Source: Tissierellia bacterium
GTDB lineage: Bacteria > Bacillota_A > Clostridia > Tissierellales > Peptoniphilaceae
DNA: 7,324 nt
Direction: 5' to 3'
Assembly: GCA_012513395.1 (NCBI GenBank)
Contig: JAAZCH010000183.1
Span: forward strand, 1 to 7,324
Of the stretch, positions 1-5,847 are shown piece after piece. Positions within the stretch are counted from its first letter, which is position 1. Each line of letters begins with the position of its first letter. Position numbers and translations under genes: made by a program. The notes beneath the pieces are model-generated. The model ran no database searches, was not told the origin of the DNA, and was given only the letters and a program-made list of their open reading frames with translations.

Positions 1-4
1 ATCA

Positions 5-1225
5 ATGAGACAAATTTTAGCGGTAATAATAGGTTTTAGTTTTATTCCTATTTTGACAAAGAAAAAGATTCCAATTGCGTATTCCATTTTGGCAAGTGCT
101 GGGATTATGATATTAATTTCTGGACTTGGTCTTGATTCTATCGGAAATATTTTCAAGGCGACGGTCTTAGATACTAGAAAAATTGGACAATATTTAACGG
201 TTGTGGAAATTGGTGTGTTGGGTGTTTTATTGAAAAAATATGATTTTATTCAAACTATTATAGACAAACTCAATCGAGTAGTTCCCAATAAGAAATTACA
301 ACTTATGTTTATACCAGCCCTTATCGGCCTGCTTGTTGTGCCTGGTGGAGCTATTATTTCTGCACCATTTATCGACAAAATAGGAGACGAGCTGGATATT
401 GAAAAGCCTCGAAGGGCTATCATCAATTTGATCTATCGACACATCTCCATGCATATTATGCCGTATTCTAACGGACTCTTGCTCATGGCATTGTTGCTTC
501 CACAAGTAAGCGTTTATAATGTAATAGCTTTCAATTTTATTTTCGTCGCAATATACGTGACCATAGGATACTTCACATATATAAAGGATATAAAATATAA
601 AAAAAGCGAAAAGCAAGAAGGTTCTGTATTAAACAATATATTACAATTAGCCTTATACACAGCGCCGATTTATTTTGCAGTAATTTTAAATATGGCTTTT
701 AAGATTCCATTTTATATTGGAGTTTTGGTAAATATGGGGTTATTATACATTCTAAGACCTAGAAAAACTATTATTAAAGATATTTTAGAATCCATAAATG
801 TCAACGTGTTTCTGACCATCTTAGGAGTATATTTAATCCAAGCGACGATTAGCAATTTTCCTGATTTTAATAGAATGTTAGAATCCTTACTTTCAAATCC
901 AAATACTTTAATTTTAAGTATGATAGGAATTTCTACATTTTTTGGACTTGCTACAGGTTTTCAACCGGCTGCTATGGGTGTAATCATTCCAGTAATCGGA
1001 GGAATGTCCATGTCCCTTGCTAGAATGACAGCTTTGGCACATATTGCATTTGCGTGGAGCTTTGTGGGATACTTCTTCTCACCACTTCATCTGTGTCAAT
1101 TATTTACTGTTCAATATATGAAACTGGACAACGCAGAAGTTTATAAGAAATATTCGAAATTTATTATATTTTTAGTAATAGCATTATTAATAGAAAACTT
1201 TATACTATTGACCATTATAAAATGA
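5..1225 (+). CDS. DUF401 family polytopic membrane protein, transporter-like
   Basis: The 406-residue protein is almost entirely hydrophobic, with roughly ten membrane segments (for example about 24-42, 62-77, 98-116, 170-192, 212-230, 234-250, 266-282, 300-316, 343-358 and 384-404). Motifs I associate with the DUF401 family are VPGGAIISAP (112-121), NLIYRHISMHIMPY (141-154), GFQPAAMGV (318-326) and SPLHLC (359-364). Half-membrane motifs rich in Gly and Pro, placed in both halves, resemble the ion-transporter superfamily layout of two re-entrant segments. The substrate is unknown; the fumarase gene downstream might hint at an organic acid, but a terminator separates the two, so this is weak. 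Only four bases precede the first ATG and the frame stays open to the window edge, so no ribosome binding site is visible and the real start could be upstream. The length is nevertheless near what I expect for the family. I am confident it is an integral membrane protein and fairly confident of the family. Confidence 0.7.
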   Translation: MRQILAVIIGFSFIPILTKKKIPIAYSILASAGIMILISGLGLDSIGNIFKATVLDTRKIGQYLTVVEIGVLGVLLKKYDFIQTIIDKLNRVVPNKKLQLMFIPALIGLLVVPGGAIISAPFIDKIGDELDIEKPRRAIINLIYRHISMHIMPYSNGLLLMALLLPQVSVYNVIAFNFIFVAIYVTIGYFTYIKDIKYKKSEKQEGSVLNNILQLALYTAPIYFAVILNMAFKIPFYIGVLVNMGLLYILRPRKTIIKDILESINVNVFLTILGVYLIQATISNFPDFNRMLESLLSNPNTLILSMIGISTFFGLATGFQPAAMGVIIPVIGGMSMSLARMTALAHIAFAWSFVGYFFSPLHLCQLFTVQYMKLDNAEVYKKYSKFIIFLVIALLIENFILLTIIK

Positions 1226-1230
1226 TTTCA

Positions 1231-1268
1231 AAAGACCTAAGTTAATTTCATAACTGAGGTCTTTTTCT
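1231..1268 (+). terminator. Rho-independent terminator after the DUF401 gene
   Basis: The arms at 1231-1244 and 1251-1264 pair at 13 of 14 positions (one mismatch, A1239 against G1256) around a 6-nt loop. The right arm runs into a T tract at 1262-1266. It begins 5 nt after the stop codon, which separates this gene's transcript from fumC. The A-rich foot of the left arm could also give partial function in the reverse direction. Confidence 0.85.
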
Positions 1269-1293
1269 TATTGTCTAAAATATAGGGTATAGT
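1265..1293 (+). promoter_or_regulatory. Candidate promoter for fumC
   Basis: A -10-like TATAGT (1288-1293, five of six consensus bases) lies 17 nt after a poor -35-like TTCTTA (1265-1270) that overlaps the end of the upstream terminator. Transcription would begin near 1300, giving a leader of about 28 nt before the ATG at 1328. A promoter is expected here because a terminator precedes it, but the -35 match is weak. Confidence 0.35.
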
Positions 1294-1315
1294 CATTGTG
1301 AGAATAAATATTTAT

Positions 1316-1321
1316 GGGGGT
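1316..1321 (+). promoter_or_regulatory. Ribosome binding site that sets the fumC start at 1328
   Basis: GGGGGT lies 6 nt before ATG 1328. It can pair with the 16S anti-Shine-Dalgarno sequence using a central G-U wobble. The alternative in-frame GTG at 1298 has no such site in front of it and would add ten residues unlike any fumarase N-terminus I know, so the ATG is preferred. Confidence 0.7.
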
Positions 1322-1327
1322 ATTAAT

Positions 1328-2704
1328 ATGGACTATAGAATAGAAAGAGATAGTTTAGGTGAAGTTAGAGTGCCAGTGGATAAATACTGGGGCGCTCAAA
1401 CTCAACGGAGTTTAGAAAATTTTAAAATAAGTTCAGAGAAGATGCCTATTGAAATTATAAGAGCTTTTGCAGTTTTGAAAAAGGCAGCAGCTAGAACAAA
1501 TTTTGAACTAGGATTGCTGGATGAAAAAATTACAGATACGATTTATAAAGTTACTGACGAGATAATTGACGGGAAATTAGATGAGCACTTTCCATTAGTG
1601 GTTTGGCAAACAGGTAGCGGAACCCAATCTAATATGAATGTAAATGAAGTAATTGCCAATAGGGGAAATGAAATCTTAGGAGAAAACTTAATTCATCCAA
1701 ACGATCATGTGAATAAGTCTCAAAGTTCCAATGACACTTTCCCCACTGCCATGCATATTTCTGCAGTGGGGATATTGGAAGACAAATTGATTCCCGCTTT
1801 GGAAAAATTAGAAGGCACATTTGAAAAACTTTCAGAAGAATACAAAGACATTATTAAAACAGGAAGAACGCACCTTCAAGATGCTACGCCTCTGACTTTG
1901 GGACAAGAAATTAGTGGATGGCATAGAATGCTTGAAAAATCAAAAGAAATGATTTTATTAAGTGTAAGTCCCCTTATGGAAATAGCTTTAGGCGGAACAG
2001 CTGTGGGAACGGGACTTAATGCCCATGTGGATTTTGCAAATAAAGTAGCAAATCATATTTCGGAAATAACTGGAAAGGATTTTGTGACGGCAAAGAATAA
2101 ATTTCATTCACTCACATCCAAGGACGAAATTGTATTTTCCCATGGAGCGTTGAAAGCTTTGGCAGCTGATTTGATAAAAATTGGAAACGATGTTAGATGG
2201 CTAGCTAGTGGACCTAGATCTGGAATCGGAGAAATATTCATCCCAGAAAATGAACCAGGTTCGTCTATAATGCCTGGCAAAATAAATCCCACACAGGTGG
2301 AAGCTTTGACTATGGCATGTGGACAAGTATTGGGAAATGATGTAGCTATTGCCTTCGGAGCATCTCAAGGTAATTTTCAACTTAATGTATTTATGCCACT
2401 TATGATTTACAATTTCTTAAAATCTGCAACACTTTTGGCAGATTCTATGATTTCCTTTAATGATAATTGTGCTGTAGGAATAGTGCCTAATAGAGAAGTA
2501 ATTGAGAAAAACTTGGAAAATTCTTTAATGCTAGTAACTGCATTGAATCCTTATATCGGATATGACAATGCCGCTACCATTGCAAAGAAAGCTCACCATG
2601 AAGGAAAGACTTTAAAAGAAGCAGCGATAGAATCAGGAATTCTAACTGAAGAAGAATTTGAGAAGTATGTTAGACCTGAAGATATGATTTCTCCTAAAAG
2701 ATGA
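1328..2704 (+). CDS. fumC: Class II fumarate hydratase (fumarase C)
   Basis: This enzyme reversibly hydrates fumarate to L-malate in the cytosol, as an iron-independent homotetramer of the aspartase/fumarase superfamily. From ATG 1328 it has 458 residues, the usual length. Visible motifs are [14 protein letters not shown] near the N-terminus, TGSGTQSN (95-102), HPNDHVN (123-129, the second-site region), SSND (133-136), [10 protein letters not shown] with the conserved His182, [10 protein letters not shown], and the signature loop [11 protein letters not shown] (311-321) carrying the expected catalytic Ser312 together with Lys318 and Asn320. The stretch after the loop, [21 protein letters not shown] in outline, is fumarase-like and not aspartase-like; aspartases usually continue with a VxPE motif. 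It is preceded by a terminator and followed, with no terminator, by the metallopeptidase gene 112 bp on. In an anaerobe it would serve either the reductive fumarate branch or malate/fumarate interconversion during amino-acid metabolism; the direction is inference. Confidence 0.96.
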   Translation: MDYRIERDSLGEVRVPVDKYWGAQTQRSLENFKISSEKMPIEIIRAFAVLKKAAARTNFELGLLDEKITDTIYKVTDEIIDGKLDEHFPLVVWQTGSGTQSNMNVNEVIANRGNEILGENLIHPNDHVNKSQSSNDTFPTAMHISAVGILEDKLIPALEKLEGTFEKLSEEYKDIIKTGRTHLQDATPLTLGQEISGWHRMLEKSKEMILLSVSPLMEIALGGTAVGTGLNAHVDFANKVANHISEITGKDFVTAKNKFHSLTSKDEIVFSHGALKALAADLIKIGNDVRWLASGPRSGIGEIFIPENEPGSSIMPGKINPTQVEALTMACGQVLGNDVAIAFGASQGNFQLNVFMPLMIYNFLKSATLLADSMISFNDNCAVGIVPNREVIEKNLENSLMLVTALNPYIGYDNAATIAKKAHHEGKTLKEAAIESGILTEEEFEKYVRPEDMISPKR

Positions 2705-2715
2705 TTAAATAAGAT

Positions 2716-2745
2716 ATGAAATAATGTGATAGCTATGTTTAAAAT
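2716..2745 (+). promoter_or_regulatory. Weak candidate promoter in the fumC-metallopeptidase spacer
   Basis: ATGAAA (2716-2721, four of six -35 bases) and TAAAAT (2740-2745, five of six -10 bases) are 18 nt apart. In AT-rich DNA such matches are common, so this is only a candidate. The rest of the 112-bp spacer holds no terminator hairpin and no recognisable regulatory element, so the downstream gene may simply be read from the fumC promoter. Confidence 0.2.
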
Positions 2746-2816
2746 CTTCGTTTTGTGGAATCAATAAGGTAAGAAAAACAATAGATTTACCAAAATTAGA
2801 ATCGGAGGACCACAAT

Positions 2817-3743
2817 ATGAAATGGAAAGGTCGAAGAAGTAGTAGCAATGTCGAAAAAAGAGGCAGTGCTAGTTCTGGAAGTGGAGGATTTAGCGGCGGC
2901 GGCTTCGGTGGGGGTGGCAGACGTACTGGTGGAGGAGGCGGTGGTTTTCCAATACCTATGGGTGGCGGAATTGGGACGATAATATTACTTATAATAGTAA
3001 TGCTATTGTTTGGAAATCCCTTTGGTGGTGGAAATGCACCAACACAACCAGGTAATGTTCCTCAAGAAAATTCAGCACAACAAGACTTATCAGCAGAAGA
3101 GGCAGAATTGCAAGAATTCTTATCTGTAGTACTGGCTGATACAGAAGATTATTGGAATCAAATTTTTCAAGACAACAATATGGAATATAGAGAGCCTACT
3201 TTAGTTTTGTACCAAGATACTGTTCGTAGTGGATGTGGTGCAGCTAGATCTAATATGGGACCGTTTTATTGTCCTGCAGATGAAGGGGTTTATATAGATG
3301 TAACATTCTATCACGATTTGAAAAATAATTACGGCGCTGAAGGTGGAGAATTTGCAATGGCTTACGTGTTAGCTCATGAAGTAGGTCACCACGTTCAAAA
3401 ACTTTTAGGAGTTACCGATGAAGTATTTGCACTTCAAAAAAGGTTGCCAGAAAAAGAGTTTAACAAATACATGGTAAGAATGGAACTCCAAGCTGACTAC
3501 TATGCAGGAGTATTTGCACATTACACTCAACGTAGTGGGTATCTAGAAGAAGGAGATTTTGAAGAAGCTCTAAGCGCAGCATCTGCAGTAGGAGATGACA
3601 GAATCCAAGAACAAGCCTGGGGACAAGTAGTACCCGATAAGTTCACCCACGGCACAAGCGAACAACGCATGAACTGGTTTAAAAGAGGATTCCAATACGG
3701 AACCTTACAAGATGGAGATACCTTTAACGCACCAAGTATATAA
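2817..3743 (+). CDS. ypfJ: YpfJ-type membrane-anchored neutral zinc metallopeptidase
   Basis: A 308-residue putative zinc peptidase of the YpfJ / neutral zinc metallopeptidase family. The N-terminus MKWKGRRSSSNVE matches the conserved start of this family (E. coli YpfJ begins in a similar way). A glycine-rich stretch follows (about 19-51), then one membrane segment (about 52-66), a Gln/Asn/Pro-rich linker (about 70-90) and the catalytic domain (about 95-300). The catalytic motif is HEVGH at 187-191: the two His bind zinc and Glu188 is the general base. ELQADYYAG (223-231) probably provides the third ligand. Conserved Cys140 and Cys152 flank an SNMGPFYCPAD block and could form a disulfide outside the cell. 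HGTSEQRMNWFKRGF (278-292) is the family C-terminal signature. With a basic N-terminus and no cleavable signal, the catalytic domain should face outward. GGAGG at 2804-2808, 8 nt before the ATG, fixes the start. The family's substrate is not known to me. Confidence 0.92.
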   Translation: MKWKGRRSSSNVEKRGSASSGSGGFSGGGFGGGGRRTGGGGGGFPIPMGGGIGTIILLIIVMLLFGNPFGGGNAPTQPGNVPQENSAQQDLSAEEAELQEFLSVVLADTEDYWNQIFQDNNMEYREPTLVLYQDTVRSGCGAARSNMGPFYCPADEGVYIDVTFYHDLKNNYGAEGGEFAMAYVLAHEVGHHVQKLLGVTDEVFALQKRLPEKEFNKYMVRMELQADYYAGVFAHYTQRSGYLEEGDFEEALSAASAVGDDRIQEQAWGQVVPDKFTHGTSEQRMNWFKRGFQYGTLQDGDTFNAPSI

Positions 3744-3751
3744 ATAGTAGA

Positions 3752-3766
3752 TTCCATGTTATGGAA
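3752..3766. other. Small perfect hairpin just after the metallopeptidase stop
   Basis: TTCCAT (3752-3757) and ATGGAA (3761-3766) pair around a 3-nt loop, 8 nt after the stop codon. No T tract follows, so it is not a terminator by itself; it may protect the 3' end of the message or be chance. Confidence 0.35.
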
Positions 3767-3785
3767 GTATTATATTAAAATTAAT

Positions 3786-3830
3786 GGCGTATTCGATAAT
3801 CTAAGTTTATCGAATACGCCGTTTTATTTT
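3786..3830. terminator. Probable bidirectional terminator between convergent genes
   Basis: The arms at 3786-3799 and 3807-3820 form a perfect 14-bp stem with a 7-nt loop. On the plus strand GTTTTATTTTTT follows directly, a strong terminator for the metallopeptidase transcript. On the minus strand the same hairpin begins about 10 nt after the argS stop and is followed by a looser T-rich run (ATTAATTTTAATA), so it probably also ends argS transcription, less efficiently. Confidence 0.88.
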
Positions 3831-5522
3831 TTACATTTTTTCTGGTGCTTTTATTCCTAAAATTCCTAATCCGTTTTTGATTACGGTTTTGGTTGCGTAG
3901 CAGAGCATTAGTCTTGCGTTTTTTAATTCTTCGTCGTCCACTAATATGGATGTGGATGCGTAGTATTTGTTGAAGGCTTGTGCCAAGCTTACGATATGTC
4001 TTGTGATGAAGAATGGTTGGTATTTTTCTCCTGCGTCTTTTATAACGTCTTCGAAGTTATAAATGGATTTTAGGATTTCAAATTCTTCATCGCCATTTAA
4101 TAAGCTAATATCCACTGGGGAATTTTTGTCGAATTCGCCTTTAGAAAGTAGGGAGCAAATTCTAGCGTGAGTGTATTGGACATATGGTCCTGTTTCGCCT
4201 TCGAAGCTTAAAAGCTTATCCCAGTCGAATACATAATCTTTATTTCGATCGTTGAATAGTTCTTGGAAAACTACTGCTCCGATTCCGATATCTGCTGCTA
4301 AATTTTCTTTATCTTCAATATCTCTGTCTTTTATTATTTCTTTAGTCTTTTCGATAGCAGTTAGCAATACGTCTTCTAAATAAATTACATTTCCTCGTCT
4401 AGTGGACATAGTACCTTCTGGCAGGCTTACCATTCCAAATGGTATATGGACACAGTCCTTCGCCCAGTCTTTTCCCATAAGTTCTAGAACTTGGAATAAT
4501 TGCTTGAAGTGTAGGTTTTGTTGAGATCCGACTACGTAAATATTTTTGTAGAAGTGATACGTATCCCATCTGTATTGAGCCGCGGCCAAATCTCTGGTGG
4601 CATATAAAGTAGAACCGTCAGATTTTTTAATTAGCATCGGTGGCATATTGTACTCTTCCAAATCTACAATTTGTGCATTTTTAGATTCTACTAACATATT
4701 TTTGTCGTCAATTTCGTTTATTATTGGCTCCATCTTGTCTGAATAGGATGCTTCTCCTGCAAAGGAGTCAAATTCTATTCCAAGCATTTTATAAACTCTA
4801 TCGAATTCAATTAAAGATACTTCTCTAAAGAATGTCCAAAGTTCTACTGCTTCTGGGTCTTGATTTTCTAATTTTCTAAACCATTCTCTGGATTCTTCAT
4901 TTAGGGATTCGTCATTTTCTGCTTCTTGATTTATTTGTACGTATAATTTCAAAAGTTCTGGAATTGGATTAGCTTTTACAGCCTCTTCATCTCCCCATTT
5001 TTTGTACGCGGTGATTAGCATTCCAAATTGGGTTCCATAATCACCTAAGTGATTTATAGCTATGGTATTAAATCCTAGAAAATCGTAGGTGTTTCTAATG
5101 GCGTTTCCAATTACTGTGGATCTTAAATGTCCTATGTGAAATGCTTTTGCTATATTTGGGCTAGAAAATTCTACGATAGCATTTTTTCCTTTTCCAAAAT
5201 CTGATTTACCAAAGTCAGATTCCTTTTCTAAAATCTCATCGATTACCAATTTAGCCATTAGCTCTTTGTTTATAAAAAAGTTTAGATATGGTCCTTTGGC
5301 TTCTATTTTTTCAAAGAATTCGCTTTTAAGTTTTCCTGCTAGTTCTTCTGCTATCATATTGGGAGCTTTTCTTAAAACTTTTGCAAAGGAAAAAGTAGGG
5401 AAGGCATAGTCTCCCATATCTGGTGATGGCGGAACTTCTATTAAAGTCTCTAGAGTTTCTACCTCCACTTCATCAAATTCTCCTGCTATTATTTTTATTA
5501 TCTCGTCTCTAAAATTTATCAA
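3831..5522 (-). CDS. argS: Arginyl-tRNA synthetase
   Basis: A class I synthetase that charges tRNA-Arg with arginine in the cytosol; essential for translation. It has 563 residues, the usual length. In order: the N-terminal tRNA-binding domain (about 1-95, with MGDYAFPTFSFAKVLRKAP and GPYLNFF), the catalytic core with HIGH at 129-132 inside SSPNIAKAFHIGHLRST, NHLGDYGTQFG (157-167), DGSTLYATRDLAAAQYR (302-318), the KMSKS-equivalent TMSTRRG (371-377), and a C-terminal all-helical anticodon-binding domain (about 440-563, with ETGPYVQYTHAR and LAQAFNKYYA). The KMSKS lysines are largely missing (Thr371, Thr374), which is normal for many ArgS enzymes; Lys126, three residues before HIGH, is the residue thought to compensate. 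The start codon is TTG at 5520-5522: it is preceded at good spacing by GAGGAG, and an in-frame stop lies five codons upstream with no ATG between. The gene appears monocistronic, divergent from the lipoprotein gene and convergent with the metallopeptidase gene. Confidence 0.97.
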   Translation of the reverse strand: MINFRDEIIKIIAGEFDEVEVETLETLIEVPPSPDMGDYAFPTFSFAKVLRKAPNMIAEELAGKLKSEFFEKIEAKGPYLNFFINKELMAKLVIDEILEKESDFGKSDFGKGKNAIVEFSSPNIAKAFHIGHLRSTVIGNAIRNTYDFLGFNTIAINHLGDYGTQFGMLITAYKKWGDEEAVKANPIPELLKLYVQINQEAENDESLNEESREWFRKLENQDPEAVELWTFFREVSLIEFDRVYKMLGIEFDSFAGEASYSDKMEPIINEIDDKNMLVESKNAQIVDLEEYNMPPMLIKKSDGSTLYATRDLAAAQYRWDTYHFYKNIYVVGSQQNLHFKQLFQVLELMGKDWAKDCVHIPFGMVSLPEGTMSTRRGNVIYLEDVLLTAIEKTKEIIKDRDIEDKENLAADIGIGAVVFQELFNDRNKDYVFDWDKLLSFEGETGPYVQYTHARICSLLSKGEFDKNSPVDISLLNGDEEFEILKSIYNFEDVIKDAGEKYQPFFITRHIVSLAQAFNKYYASTSILVDDEELKNARLMLCYATKTVIKNGLGILGIKAPEKM

Positions 5523-5529
5523 TTCAATT

Positions 5530-5535
5530 CTCCTC
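5530..5535 (-). promoter_or_regulatory. Ribosome binding site that sets the TTG start of argS
   Basis: Read on the minus strand, GAGGAG lies 7 nt before TTG 5520-5522. A second TTG at 5525-5527 is out of frame and meets a stop two codons later, so the TTG at 5520-5522 is the only sensible start apart from a very rare ATT at 5526-5528. Confidence 0.8.
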
Positions 5536-5558
5536 TATGTTTATTATGTAATACTTTA

Positions 5559-5683
5559 CTTTGGAAATTTAAGTTTATTTACAAACCTTTCCAATGAATC
5601 GTCAATGTCATAAATCAGATTGATTAAGTGTAACAGACTGAAAGTATGTTACGTTAAGCGGCATAAAATGCCGTGACTACTTA
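5559..5683 (-). promoter_or_regulatory. Structured 5' leader of argS with four hairpins
   Basis: If transcription starts near 5683 from the promoter at 5690-5718, the argS message carries about 160 nt of leader. In transcript order it holds: a perfect 6-bp GC-rich hairpin (arms 5668-5673 and 5659-5664, 3-nt loop); a hairpin with 6-bp outer and 3-bp inner helices split by one mismatch (arms 5647-5652 and 5630-5635, inner 5643-5645 and 5637-5639); a 5-bp hairpin (arms 5621-5625 and 5613-5617); and a 7-bp stem (arms 5588-5594 and 5561-5567) enclosing a 4-bp stem. There is no T-box consensus (AGGGTGGNACCGCG), no antiterminator and no T-tract terminator, so it is not a classical T-box. The function is unknown; stability or translational control is inference. 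Confidence 0.4.
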
Positions 5684-5689
5684 TTTGTG

Positions 5690-5718
5690 ATTATAACATA
5701 TTGAGATGGAATTTACGA
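5690..5718 (-). promoter_or_regulatory. Extended -10 promoter for argS
   Basis: On the minus strand a perfect TATAAT (5690-5695) is preceded by TG one base away (5697-5698), an extended -10. The -35 region at 17-nt spacing (5713-5718, TCGTAA) is poor, as is common with extended -10 promoters. An alternative nearer the gene is TTGACG at 5600-5605 with a weak -10 (GTAAAT, 5577-5582), which would leave almost no leader. I prefer the distal promoter. Confidence 0.6.
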
Positions 5719-5790
5719 AAAAAGTTGTTATAGATTTAATAGTAAGTAAAAAATAAATAATTAAGATTTGATTACAATTTAACATAAGTA

Positions 5791-5819
5791 TTAATTCTGT
5801 GAAATATTTATGATATAAT
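5791..5819 (+). promoter_or_regulatory. Extended -10 promoter for the lipoprotein gene
   Basis: A perfect TATAAT (5814-5819) has TG at 5811-5812, giving an extended -10, with TTAATT (5791-5796) at 17-nt spacing as a weak -35. Transcription would start near 5826, leaving a short leader of about 22 nt that contains the AAGGAGG site at 5835-5841. The stretch between this promoter and the argS promoter (about 5720-5790) is very AT-rich and shows nothing I can name; it could act as an upstream activating element for either promoter. Confidence 0.7.
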
Positions 5820-5847
5820 TGTAATATTCAAATCAAGGAGGAAAGAA

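Noticed and set aside
296..616. Open frame of 106 codons on the minus strand inside the DUF401 gene
   Set aside because: It lies fully antisense to a gene with clear family motifs, and its translation (Cys/His/Tyr-rich, no domain) looks like a shadow.
1629..2292. Minus-strand open frames at 1629-1820 and 2104-2292 within fumC
   Set aside because: They are antisense to the most conserved fumarase motifs and have no domain of their own.
3527..3757. Open frame of 76 codons on the minus strand over the end of the metallopeptidase gene
   Set aside because: It covers the antisense of the conserved HGTSEQR region, and its translation shows no domain or recognisable motif.
5187..5219. Tandem SDFGK-SDFGK repeat in ArgS (about residues 102-111)
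   Set aside because: The two units use different codons and lie in the variable linker before the catalytic core, so this looks like ordinary linker variation.
5594..5612. Possible ARG box (arginine repressor site), an imperfect TGAAT...GTCA element
   Set aside because: Only a partial palindrome that departs from the usual TGAAT-WWWW-ATTCA pattern, so not supportable.
5523..5690. T-box riboswitch upstream of argS
   Set aside because: No T-box consensus, no terminator/antiterminator arrangement and too short a leader for a canonical T-box.
5823..5832. Copper or amine oxidase function for the lipoprotein, suggested by the domain name
   Set aside because: Only the small N-terminal stalk-type domain is present, with no catalytic amine oxidase domain and no topaquinone motif.
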